From positions 1-64,000 of the forward strand of contig NZ_VZDQ01000021.1 in NCBI RefSeq assembly GCF_009602435.1: a DNA stretch of 64,000 nt, written 5' to 3'. The notes beneath the pieces are model-generated. The model saw only the letters and a program-made list of their open reading frames with translations. It had not been told where the DNA came from and did no database searches. The DNA comes from Sediminibacillus terrae (GTDB taxonomy: Bacteria > Bacillota > Bacilli > Bacillales > Amphibacillaceae). The position numbers were made by a program, and so were the translations under genes. Shown one piece after another: positions 26,156 to 33,537 of the stretch; the stretch's first letter is position 1; each line of letters starts with the position of its first letter.

Positions 26156-26200
26156 AATAGCCAGACTGGTCCCGAAATGGGAATCACCGGTCTGGCTATT
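26156..26200 (+). terminator. hairpin after the TRAP operon
   Basis: AATAGCCAGACTGGT / ACCGGTCTGGCTATT with an inner stem; only a weak T-run follows, but the position suits transcription end. Confidence 0.55.
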
Positions 26201-26484
26201 CTGCTATGCACAAGGGAGGCAACATCGAGTATCATCCAAAGCTACAATAAAGCCCCGCACTTTTGAAACTCTTGAAGAAGCAAGAAATGTGGAGCCGCCT
26301 CCCGACTATATCAAACGTGCTCATACTTTAACGGTGAAAGCAGGAAAAAGGACGTTTGCTTACAGTACGATCATTCGCTTTCTGCAGTCGAAGGTACGAT
26401 CCCGTTTCGGAAAAAAGAGTGCCGTTTTTTACACAAAAAGCATAACTCGCATCACGTGTTTAGAGTCAGGCCAAATCGGCCAAT
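26201..26484. other. gene-free stretch between the TRAP operon and the HPr-like gene
   Basis: One 65-codon frame (26289-26486) has no RBS and no recognisable pattern. I see no repeat or RNA. Confidence 0.45.
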
Positions 26485-26519
26485 AAAAAAGACAAAATCC
26501 GTTTGAGTCGGATTTTGTC
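26485..26519 (-). terminator. terminator of the HPr-like gene
   Basis: GACAAAATCCG / CGGATTTTGTC with a T-run on the minus strand, 70 bp beyond the stop of the 26588 gene. Confidence 0.75.
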
Positions 26520-26587
26520 GAGTAAAGATGGAGAAAAGGATGATTATATATGATAAACTTCTTGATAAGAAGTTATCAGCAAGTTAC

Positions 26588-26923
26588 TTAAATGACAAAG
26601 GAAATGTCATTGTCTACTTCTGCTTTATGTCGATTTCTGATTTTTGCTTGTTTCATATTTTTGTTCAACAGTTGCTTGATATGTTGATATCCTTCGTCCG
26701 GTTTTTCACCATCAATGACGATTACCAACGGCTTTTTACTTGAAGCTACCAGGAAAAAAGAAAGCATTTTCGGAAAGTTTCCCGCATCGGCCACCTGCCC
26801 GTTTTGGTATAAATATACGTCATAAGCACTTTTTGAAACATAACGATACAGGTTCATTATTTCATGTGTTGTCAATTGATAAGTTAAATCTACTTGATAG
26901 GATGTAATTTCTTTCAAGGTCAT
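26588..26923 (-). CDS. HPr-like domain protein, apparently not a phosphocarrier
   Basis: A 111-residue protein whose first 85 residues follow the HPr fold pattern: strand, helix after a Thr-His, YDVYLYQNG matching the HPr ADVNLEYNG strand, then a short helix (NFPKMLSFFLVAS) and KPLVIVIDGEKPDEGYQHIKQLL. The catalytic HARPA stretch is replaced by THEIMNL, and no Ser-46-like site is present. A basic tail follows. The start is uncertain: GAGAGG lies too close to ATG 26923 but eight bases before TTG 26917. Confidence 0.6.
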   Translation of the reverse strand: MTLKEITSYQVDLTYQLTTHEIMNLYRYVSKSAYDVYLYQNGQVADAGNFPKMLSFFLVASSKKPLVIVIDGEKPDEGYQHIKQLLNKNMKQAKIRNRHKAEVDNDISFVI

Positions 26924-27221
26924 CACCTCTCCGATTTTTGTTGTCTGATCTGTCTATCTAATCACGCAGAACTTATAAGTAACAAAGTAAACAAGCCAGC
27001 CGGTCACTAAGTTTTTCATGTTGGTATATAGATACCCCCGTGCTGCAAGGATAAAACCCGAAGAATCGATAAATATTAAGATAGGCAAACAACAATCACA
27101 GCAGTTAGTTTAATATAGAAACGCAGCAGTTTTTGGTACAATGGAGTAAGAAATTGGCTGGTTATAGAAACAAGCAGCCTTCACATATTGCAGGTCCGAT
27201 CAAATTGGTTAGGAGGAAATC

Positions 27222-27632
27222 ATGAAAACATTTAAACTAATTTCTCTTGACGTGCTGGAAGATCAACATGAGGAAATCCGTCCACGGAACATTCCTTTGC
27301 TTGACGGGTTGATCATCAACCGGGAAGATGACCAAAACCGTTGGCTGCTCGAAGCTTATTTGGACAAGTCTTATGAGTCGTATTTCCATGCATTAAAAGA
27401 AGAGAATGAACAAGTGATGTTACAGGGGAAGATTACCAAAGAAAGTAACCAGCCGGCTACTTTCATGGCTTCTATAACCGATATCAACACAATTGGTGAA
27501 CATATCAATGTGCTGTTTTTGAGCACCCTTGTCGACCGTAAAAAGGGAGAGATAGAGCGTACATTAAAAACATTGATAGAAGAAGGTTATCAGGGAGACG
27601 AATTGCTTGATGAATTTAAAGACAGGGTGTGA
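27222..27632 (+). CDS. YwpF-like protein
   Basis: A 136-residue cytosolic protein beginning MKTFKLISLDVLEDQHEEI, with IPLLDGLIINREDDQNRWLLEAYLDKSY, which I recognise as the YwpF family of Bacillaceae. The function of the family is unknown. AGGAGGAAATC precedes the ATG. It is transcribed alone with a short GC-rich terminator-like hairpin at 27697. Confidence 0.75.
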   Translation: MKTFKLISLDVLEDQHEEIRPRNIPLLDGLIINREDDQNRWLLEAYLDKSYESYFHALKEENEQVMLQGKITKESNQPATFMASITDINTIGEHINVLFLSTLVDRKKGEIERTLKTLIEEGYQGDELLDEFKDRV

Positions 27633-27696
27633 AAACTGTCCCGGCAACGCCGGCTGTTGGTGAAAACGGCCGGTGCGCTTTGATCCGATCCTTACG

Positions 27697-27719
27697 TGAG
27701 CTGTCCCGGCTCATTTTTT
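27697..27719 (+). terminator. short terminator after the YwpF gene
   Basis: TGAGC / GCTCA stem with a seven-base loop followed by T6; GC-rich small hairpins precede it from 27645. Confidence 0.55.
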
Positions 27720-27867
27720 GGAATTTTTCAAAAGTCGTCTGCTGGCTGTCTTCCTTGGAATGATCGGACTCAAGACCTTTCCGTTATTTGCAGCACACAG
27801 TCAACGTTCCTTCGAGGGGACAGATAGTAGCCTGGAATGAATCATGAACTTGAGGGGGCCTGTCACT

Positions 27868-29136
27868 ATGGTAAACAAACCAGAAGAAGAAAAGGAGTAT
27901 CTGCGATTTCCGACAAAACACCAATTTTCACACAAAGCTGGCAAGACCGTTGATCGATCTCTAACTGTTTTTTATATTGGTTTGGATTCTTTAAGACAGA
28001 TTTTTTATACATATAATGTAAAGAATGAGACAGGTTTTCTCAGGAAATGTGCTGACAGGATTCATCATTTTTGTTCAGAAATAGTGGTGACAGAGGGAGG
28101 CGAAGGGTTGTTACTTCATGTTCATGGTCTCCCTAGTAAGAAGGCGGCTGAACAACTGGCCCGCAAGGTCATCGAAGGATTTTCGGAACCTTTCTTGATG
28201 AATGGAACAGAAATTTTTTTGACTGTGAGTTTGGGTATTTGCCAGGATTTCGATCAAGGAAAGTCCCGAACCGAGTTGATCAAAGGAGCGGAGATGGCAT
28301 GGACGTTAATAAAAGAGAAACCGGGAAGTAATTTTCACTTTTTCAGTCCGGATATCCTCACTACATGGAAGGACACATTCAACCTGGAGTTTTCTTTGAG
28401 AAAAGCATTAAAAGCAAATCAATTCGAACTCCATTACCAGCCGCAGAAAGACATAAAAACGGGAGGGATCGTCGGATGTGAGGCTTTATTAAGATGGAAA
28501 CATCCCGATGAAGGCTATATCCCGCCAGATCACTTCATACCATTGGCTGAAAGCAGCGGAATGATGATTGAATTGGGCGAATGGGTTTTACGGGAAGCAT
28601 GCAGACGAAATAAACAATGGCATAGTAGTGGAACTTACCGCGGACTTATCGGCGTCAATTTATCAGCAAAGCAGTTACAACAACCCGGGATGGCAGAAAA
28701 GGTGAAAGGAATACTGGCTGAAACCGGTCTTTCTGCTGCGTATTTGGAGCTTGAAATCACAGAGAGTGCAGCAATTTTCCAAAACAATGAGGTGTTGGAC
28801 AATCTCATGCAGTTGAAAGATCTAGGTGTTCACCTTTCCATCGACGACTTTGGTACGGGCTATTCCTCTTTGAGATACTTGAGTATATTTCCAATCAGTA
28901 AGTTGAAAATCGATAAAATGTTCATGAAACAAGAAGTACAACATAACCAGGCAATTGTAAAATCAATTATCAGCATGTCCCATTCCATGGAAATGAAAGT
29001 GATAGCGGAAGGTGTGGAAACAAAGGAACAGCTTGTTTTCCTGGAAAAGGAAAATTGTGATGAGGTGCAAGGTTATTATTTTTATAAACCACTTCCCCTC
29101 AAGGAAGCAAGCGAGTTGCTTTTGCAAGCACAGTGA
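27868..29136 (+). CDS. c-di-GMP phosphodiesterase, degenerate GGDEF plus EAL
   Basis: A 422-residue cytosolic protein. The N-terminal half has a GGDEF-like layout, but its signature is degraded (GGEGLLL), so cyclase activity is unlikely. The C-terminal EAL domain is complete: CEALLRWKHP, NLSAKQL, LELEITES, IDDFGTGYSSL, LKIDKMF, VIAEGVET and VQGYYFYKPL, so c-di-GMP hydrolysis to pGpG is likely. There are no membrane helices. GAGGGGG lies nine bases before ATG 27868. A PilZ protein is encoded 3 kb away. Confidence 0.9.
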   Translation: MVNKPEEEKEYLRFPTKHQFSHKAGKTVDRSLTVFYIGLDSLRQIFYTYNVKNETGFLRKCADRIHHFCSEIVVTEGGEGLLLHVHGLPSKKAAEQLARKVIEGFSEPFLMNGTEIFLTVSLGICQDFDQGKSRTELIKGAEMAWTLIKEKPGSNFHFFSPDILTTWKDTFNLEFSLRKALKANQFELHYQPQKDIKTGGIVGCEALLRWKHPDEGYIPPDHFIPLAESSGMMIELGEWVLREACRRNKQWHSSGTYRGLIGVNLSAKQLQQPGMAEKVKGILAETGLSAAYLELEITESAAIFQNNEVLDNLMQLKDLGVHLSIDDFGTGYSSLRYLSIFPISKLKIDKMFMKQEVQHNQAIVKSIISMSHSMEMKVIAEGVETKEQLVFLEKENCDEVQGYYFYKPLPLKEASELLLQAQ

Positions 29137-29150
29137 AGGGATAAAATCAA

Positions 29151-29183
29151 ACAAACCCCCCGACGACCGGGGGGCTGTTTTTG
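29151..29183 (+). terminator. terminator of the EAL gene
   Basis: CCCCCC / GGGGGG stem, seven-base loop, then CTGTTTTTG; the flanking AACAAA/TTTGTT extends the stem. Confidence 0.85.
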
Positions 29184-29206
29184 TTAGATGGTTGAATGAG
29201 GTTCAA

Positions 29207-29353
29207 TTAGCAGTAGAAAGCTGCACCAACGATGATGAGTAAAATGAAGAGAACTACGATCAAAGCAAAGGAGTTACCATAGCCGCCGCCATAATAGCCG
29301 CCGACGTTGCCTCCGCCGCAGTAACCTCCACCATAAGGGTAACCAAAGGACAT
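29207..29353 (-). CDS. YjcZ-family sporulation protein
   Basis: A 48-residue protein with a Gly/Tyr-rich N-terminus ([26 protein letters not shown]) and one hydrophobic helix ([20 protein letters not shown]), the YjcZ/YczM pattern of small spore-associated membrane proteins. GGAGGTGAGT precedes the ATG. A sigma-K-like promoter 30 bp upstream supports late mother-cell expression. Function is unknown. Confidence 0.88.
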   Translation of the reverse strand: MSFGYPYGGGYCGGGNVGGYYGGGYGNSFALIVVLFILLIIVGAAFYC

Positions 29354-29382
29354 ACATACTCACCTCCTGAATGTTTACAATT

Positions 29383-29410
29383 TACTATATGGAAAGTGCG
29401 GATGGTTTGT
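29383..29410 (-). promoter_or_regulatory. sigma-K-type promoter for the YjcZ gene
   Basis: On the minus strand AC (29409-29410), exactly 17 bases, CATATAGTA (29383-29391), matching AC-N17-CATAnnnTA. Confidence 0.6.
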
Positions 29411-29484
29411 ATGGACGTATGCCTATTAGAAAGAAAGTAAAGCAGGAATTGGGCGGGAGGGATAAGGGAAAAGCTTATTGCGGA

Positions 29485-29532
29485 AAAAGGACTGTTTCAA
29501 CATACACTTCAACCTTTGGAAGCAGTCCTTTT
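29485..29532 (-). terminator. terminator of the protease gene
   Basis: AAAAGGACTG / CAGTCCTTTT arms; T-run on the minus strand downstream of the 29586 stop. Confidence 0.7.
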
Positions 29533-29585
29533 CTGATTGTTGGTCATCCAGCCGACTCTTCCATTAGTGGAAAGTCGTCGGTATT

Positions 29586-30755
29586 TCATTCTTCACTGTT
29601 TTTTTCTTCTTCGCTGATCAGTTCACGCTTTCCTTTCAGCAGCCGGACTTGATCGTTTTCATAACCTGCTTCAAAACGGTAATGGTAAACTCTTGTAAAA
29701 ACTTTATCAGGGCTGCTGCGCTCTTCATGCTTCACTTCCATGTTTACTTCTGCACGGTTGTTATCTTCGTTAAATTGGATATCCATTTCCGATGTCTTGG
29801 TATCCACGATATAGATGTAATCCTCACGGAATTGCTGGTAGCTCGTTTCCGTTTGCCAGTCACTGCCGAGCAGGGTATATGCATTGATGAAATCACGGAT
29901 GGAGATACTTTCGAAAAAATAGTTGATCATATATTTAGCGTCTTCTTTTAACTTATCTGGATCCAATTCTTGAGCGTTGGCAATAGCACTTTCGTAATCC
30001 AGATTCTTTTTGTCTGCTTGTTCTGACCATTGTTTTGCTTGGTCGATCACTTGCTCCATCGGGATGCTGAATCCCATACTTCCATCATCCATTCCGGCAG
30101 AATTGACGGCAATCACTTTACCGGAAGCGCGATTTATGAGGGGACCGCCGCTGTTTCCGTGATTGATTTGTGCAGAGATTTGATAAGCATTCTCATAATC
30201 AAAACCATCAATTTCAAAGGAACGATTCAGCCCGGAAATTATTCCCAATGTAACAGAGTTTTGAAAGCCTAGTGGACTGCCGACAGCAAGAATTTCATCT
30301 CCCAGTTCAGCCTCGAAACTAGTGTCGAGAATCGCTGGAGACTGATTGGCGAGTTGAGGAACACGAATGACAGCGATATCGAGGTTATCCCCTTTTCCCA
30401 CCAAGGCTGCAGTGTAAGTTTGAGCATTTGCGGTTTTGACATAGATCGTTTCGGCTTCTTCGACCACATGGGCGTTGGTTATGATATCGCCTTTGTCATT
30501 ATATAAAAATCCGGAACCGATTTTTTCATTCCATTTATCCAACGCTTCTACCTGGACGACGTTTTTTTGTGATTGGTGAATAATCGATTTTAAATTCACT
30601 GTGTCCTGCTGTTCTTCAACTTGGTGAGCAAGCGTGTTTTTCAATTCCAGTGATCGTCCATCCCACTTTTGGTACATCAGAAACACTCCTGCCGCTCCGA
30701 TAAATAGAAACAAAACGGTTAAAAGAACCGGAAGTATAAATTTTCTGTTTTTCAT
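29586..30755 (-). CDS. membrane-anchored trypsin-like serine protease without PDZ
   Basis: A 389-residue protein with one N-terminal anchor helix (about residues 9-28) and an extracellular trypsin-like (HtrA-related) domain. The triad is visible: His in ITNAHVVEEAE, Asp in NLDIAVIRV, Ser in NHGNSGGPL. Residues 255-389 hold no PDZ domain but an NTF2-like alpha/beta segment (AYTLLGSDWQTETSYQQFREDYIYI). It lies 27 bp after the zinc-ribbon/TPR gene and is surely co-transcribed. Quality control or sensing at the membrane surface is inferred. Confidence 0.88.
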   Translation of the reverse strand: MKNRKFILPVLLTVLFLFIGAAGVFLMYQKWDGRSLELKNTLAHQVEEQQDTVNLKSIIHQSQKNVVQVEALDKWNEKIGSGFLYNDKGDIITNAHVVEEAETIYVKTANAQTYTAALVGKGDNLDIAVIRVPQLANQSPAILDTSFEAELGDEILAVGSPLGFQNSVTLGIISGLNRSFEIDGFDYENAYQISAQINHGNSGGPLINRASGKVIAVNSAGMDDGSMGFSIPMEQVIDQAKQWSEQADKKNLDYESAIANAQELDPDKLKEDAKYMINYFFESISIRDFINAYTLLGSDWQTETSYQQFREDYIYIVDTKTSEMDIQFNEDNNRAEVNMEVKHEERSSPDKVFTRVYHYRFEAGYENDQVRLLKGKRELISEEEKNSEE

Positions 30756-30782
30756 TATCTCACTCCGTCTTTCTGTAAGTCA

Positions 30783-31940
30783 TTAGTCGAGGAACCATTT
30801 TACTTTCTCGATTTCTACATTGGAAGTATCCTTTGCTTTGGTATCAAAATGAGTGAACTCAAACTTGCCTTCCTCTCCTGGGTAGAGGGTATCCGGATAT
30901 ACATATACTTCATTGGTCAACAACTCATCGCCATCTGGATCGAGAATCTTATAATCAACCGATATGGAATAAACCGGGACCGTGGCGATACTTTTCAGTT
31001 TACCACTGACTACGGCATTTCCTTGTTCATCCTTGGAAATGGACACCTCGGTCATTTCGACGGCGTCATTTTTATTTTGATCCTGTTCTTTTTCTGCAGC
31101 GGTAACCGCTTGTTCGATTCGGTTTTGCTGTTCTGTTTCGAAGGCTGTTTTTTCTTTTTCTATAGTGGTTTGCAAGCTTTGCAGTTTGTCTGAATCGGGA
31201 ACATAATTCAGCCCTTCTTCCACGACATCCCTTGCGTCGGTGAATTGTTTTTGGGACAACTGTTCATTCGCCGTCGAGAAAATGTAAGAAATGATTTGTT
31301 CTTCTATGCTTGCGGAGATGTTTTCCGCTTCTTCACTATTGATCGCCTTTGCTTGCCATAATAATGTTTTCAACTTTTCAATCGAGGGATCTTTTTCCAT
31401 CGCTTCTTGTAATTGATTAAGCTGTATTTCACTTCGTTTTTCAACGACTTCGTCTATAATGACATCGACTGCTTCTCCGTCGTAGACCTTTAAATTATTT
31501 TCTGCTTCATCTATCTTTTCCAGAGATTTTTGGTAGTTTTCCTCTGATGCATAATCTGCTGCTTGTTTTAAGTCCAGCTTTGATTGGAGGGCAACCTCCA
31601 TAAATGATTTATTTTCAAGGGCAGCAGGGAAATTCTCTTTTTCCCGAAGAGCTGTTTTAAAATGGACGAGCGCTTCGTCGTATGCACCATCCAAGGCTTT
31701 TTCTTCACCAGCCTTAAATGCTTCCTTGGCCTGATGAGACTGATGCTGTAAATAAAAATAGCCAAAACCGACAGCCACTATAGTGATAATGAAGGAGGCG
31801 ACCGGTAAATACCAAATCCGTTTGCTGATCGTCGGTTCTGCAACACGATCATAGCGATCCTCCGGTAATTTTTTTCCGCATTGAATACAAAACAGTTCGT
31901 CATCGTTCGTTTTGCTTCCACAATATGGGCAATAAAGCAT
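30783..31940 (-). CDS. zinc-ribbon, single-helix, TPR-like membrane protein
   Basis: A 385-residue protein. Residues 1-25 form a zinc ribbon (CPYCG...CIQCG), a transmembrane helix lies near residues 44-63 (WYLPVASFIITIVAVGFGYFYL), then an extracytoplasmic helical region with TPR-like repeats rich in Asn/Glu/Lys (about 70-270) and a C-terminal strand domain (VSGKLKSIATVPVYSISVDYKILDPDGDEL) like an Ig-type or DUF4352-like domain. ATG at 31940 after AAGCGGGTG. It heads the operon with the protease and may act as its adaptor. Confidence 0.75.
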   Translation of the reverse strand: MLYCPYCGSKTNDDELFCIQCGKKLPEDRYDRVAEPTISKRIWYLPVASFIITIVAVGFGYFYLQHQSHQAKEAFKAGEEKALDGAYDEALVHFKTALREKENFPAALENKSFMEVALQSKLDLKQAADYASEENYQKSLEKIDEAENNLKVYDGEAVDVIIDEVVEKRSEIQLNQLQEAMEKDPSIEKLKTLLWQAKAINSEEAENISASIEEQIISYIFSTANEQLSQKQFTDARDVVEEGLNYVPDSDKLQSLQTTIEKEKTAFETEQQNRIEQAVTAAEKEQDQNKNDAVEMTEVSISKDEQGNAVVSGKLKSIATVPVYSISVDYKILDPDGDELLTNEVYVYPDTLYPGEEGKFEFTHFDTKAKDTSNVEIEKVKWFLD

Positions 31941-32158
31941 TAGCACACCCGCTTTCTTTTCTGGGAAACTAGTTTTATGTCGCGAGTCCCAAAGAATAGT
32001 TTACCACAATCCGGGCAACATCCGTACCCATTATTTGTTAATAAATTTTTGGGTTATGGGGGAAAAATAATCAAGAAAGACAGGCAATTCAGCAAAGTTT
32101 GATGGAGATGTTGCCGGATAGGAAACTATTGATTACAATAGAATCGGAGGTGTAGAGG

Positions 32159-32239
32159 ATGATAAGTACTGCTTTGGCAATCGTTTCAGTCGGAATTCTT
32201 CTTTTGAATATCGGATACTGCATATTTGATAACAGTTAA
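32159..32239 (+). CDS. 26-residue single-helix membrane peptide
   Basis: Sequence MISTALAIVSVGILLLNIGYCIFDNS, one hydrophobic helix almost throughout. CGGAGGTG lies ten bases upstream, and a terminator follows the stop by 17 bases, so it looks like an independent small gene. No known toxin or holin family is matched. Confidence 0.5.
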   Translation: MISTALAIVSVGILLLNIGYCIFDNS

Positions 32240-32256
32240 AGGAAGCTTAAGCGATA

Positions 32257-32285
32257 AAACCTCCCGTTTTAAAATGGGAGGTTTT
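32257..32285. terminator. bidirectional terminator
   Basis: AAAACCTCCC / GGGAGGTTTT around a nine-base loop, serving the tiny membrane-peptide gene and the converging PilZ gene. Confidence 0.8.
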
Positions 32286-32290
32286 GCATG

Positions 32291-32647
32291 TCAATCACCT
32301 GTATGGGGAGTTTTGACCAGTTGTTTCAGCAGACGGGTGATATGCTTCTGGTAATCTTCATCATCGTTCAGTTTTATACCGAAAATATGATGATTGTAAT
32401 GGCGTTTTTCCCAAACGACTGTTCCGACAGCCTGACAATCTGTTTTCATTAATTGGAAAGTAACTTGTACCATATCTCCTTTTTTTAGGGGACAAGCTTG
32501 CCCCTGTTTAACCCTGATGCCATTCATGCTGACGTCGAGAACGGAAGTGTGGTGGATCGTTTTTTCGTTTTCGGTGAGAATTTTTATCTTCCCGTTTATA
32601 GGAGAGGCAAACGTATACCGGTATGCCTCGTTGCGTTTATAGTACAT
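32291..32647 (-). CDS. PilZ-domain protein (c-di-GMP effector)
   Basis: A 118-residue single-domain PilZ protein. The N-terminal basic motif KRNEAYRY and the DVSMNGIRV box (D/N-x-S-x-x-G) are both present, so c-di-GMP binding is likely, although the first motif is spaced RxxxxR rather than RxxxR. The remaining strands (GDMVQVTFQLMKTDCQAVGTVVWEKRH) complete the barrel. It could transmit signals controlled by the EAL protein at 27868. Output target unknown. Confidence 0.85.
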   Translation of the reverse strand: MYYKRNEAYRYTFASPINGKIKILTENEKTIHHTSVLDVSMNGIRVKQGQACPLKKGDMVQVTFQLMKTDCQAVGTVVWEKRHYNHHIFGIKLNDDEDYQKHITRLLKQLVKTPHTGD

Positions 32648-32852
32648 CTGTAATCCTCCCAGGAAAATAGTACCTTGAATCTGGTCTATAATAATGTTTT
32701 ACGTGGATAGGTGATATTGTCGAAATATCTGCCTATCTTTTTATTTTATCATAAATTGTTATAAAATTTTGTCTAATTTTGCGATTCCCTTTACTTATCC
32801 TAGTTCCTCTGACATAATCATGTAGGTTCAAAAAAAGAAAAAGTGAAAGGTC

Positions 32853-33044
32853 TTGGGAACGTTGAAGGGGAATATAGCGGGAAGAGAAATACATTATTTG
32901 CAAGAATCGATTGCTGAAAAACGAAGACAAATGATTCAGGCGGCAAACACAAATGGGCTATCCAGTCTCATTACCCTGAAAATCAGTCAAGAACTCGATG
33001 GTTTGCTTAATCAGTATACACGAGTCCGACAAGTGATCAAGTGA
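32853..33044 (+). CDS. Spo0E-like aspartyl-phosphate phosphatase, copy 1
   Basis: A helix-turn-helix hairpin protein with the Spo0E signature SQELDGLLNQY near residue 47, preceded by the first helix IAEKRRQMIQAANTNG. The family dephosphorylates Spo0A~P and delays sporulation. The start is uncertain: TTG at 32853 or 32862 after AAAGG, or TTG at about 32895 after GGGAAGAG, which would fit the usual length of 50-60 residues. A second copy lies 90 bp downstream. Confidence 0.75.
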   Translation: MGTLKGNIAGREIHYLQESIAEKRRQMIQAANTNGLSSLITLKISQELDGLLNQYTRVRQVIK

Positions 33045-33133
33045 GATTCCAGAGAAAGACAAGCTAACTACATCCAGAAAAGCAAATGGAGGAATGAAAT
33101 CAGCAAGCTGTTAGGAGGGTAACCAGGCCGAAG

Positions 33134-33304
33134 ATGGATAATTCTCAGTCGCTTTTGGAAAAAATCGAATACTTACGCAACAAGATGACCAGCGTCGCCC
33201 TCCGCAAAGGCTTCACAAGCAATGAATCCATTTCATTAAGCCAGGAATTGGACCACTTATTAAACACCTATGAAAAGAGTAAAAAAAACAAGCATAGATC
33301 GTAG
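33134..33304 (+). CDS. Spo0E-like aspartyl-phosphate phosphatase, copy 2
   Basis: A 56-residue protein with first helix LLEKIEYLRNKMTSVALRKGF and the signature SLSQELDHLLNTYEKS, typical of the Spo0E family acting on the sporulation phosphorelay. AGGAGGG lies 14 bases upstream of the ATG, a longer than usual spacing. It follows copy 1 in the same direction, so tandem duplication and joint transcription are likely. Confidence 0.8.
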   Translation: MDNSQSLLEKIEYLRNKMTSVALRKGFTSNESISLSQELDHLLNTYEKSKKNKHRS

Positions 33305-33456
33305 AAAAGCAAAGTACCTCAGCTAAATGTAAAACGGAACCTGCCGAGAGGGAAAGGGAGCGAATTGGCGTTGCGGATGCCGCCAAAGGAAAAGGAGGGG
33401 ATGACAATCGGCAAGTAGGAAGTCTTCTGTTTTGACAGAAGATAGTAATCATGCTG

Positions 33457-33499
33457 ATGCATTCCTTGTGTGACGAAGAACCTCATACAAGGAATGCAT
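33457..33499. repeat. perfect 13-bp inverted repeat
   Basis: ATGCATTCCTTGT and ACAAGGAATGCAT flank a 17-base centre, between the Spo0E genes and patA. No T-run is adjacent, so it may be a weak terminator for patA or a protein-binding site. A smaller CTTCTGT/ACAGAAG hairpin is at 33423. Confidence 0.5.
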
Positions 33500-33537
33500 A
33501 GTGTTCAACTTTAGCAAGCACCAAGCACCCGGCTTTT

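Noticed and set aside
26289-26486. 65-codon frame after the TRAP operon
   Set aside because: No RBS, no recognisable family, overlaps the start of the HPr-gene terminator.
33094-33114. Six-codon frame MKSASC with GGAGGA
   Set aside because: Too short to call as a gene; mentioned only as possible translational coupling to the second Spo0E gene.
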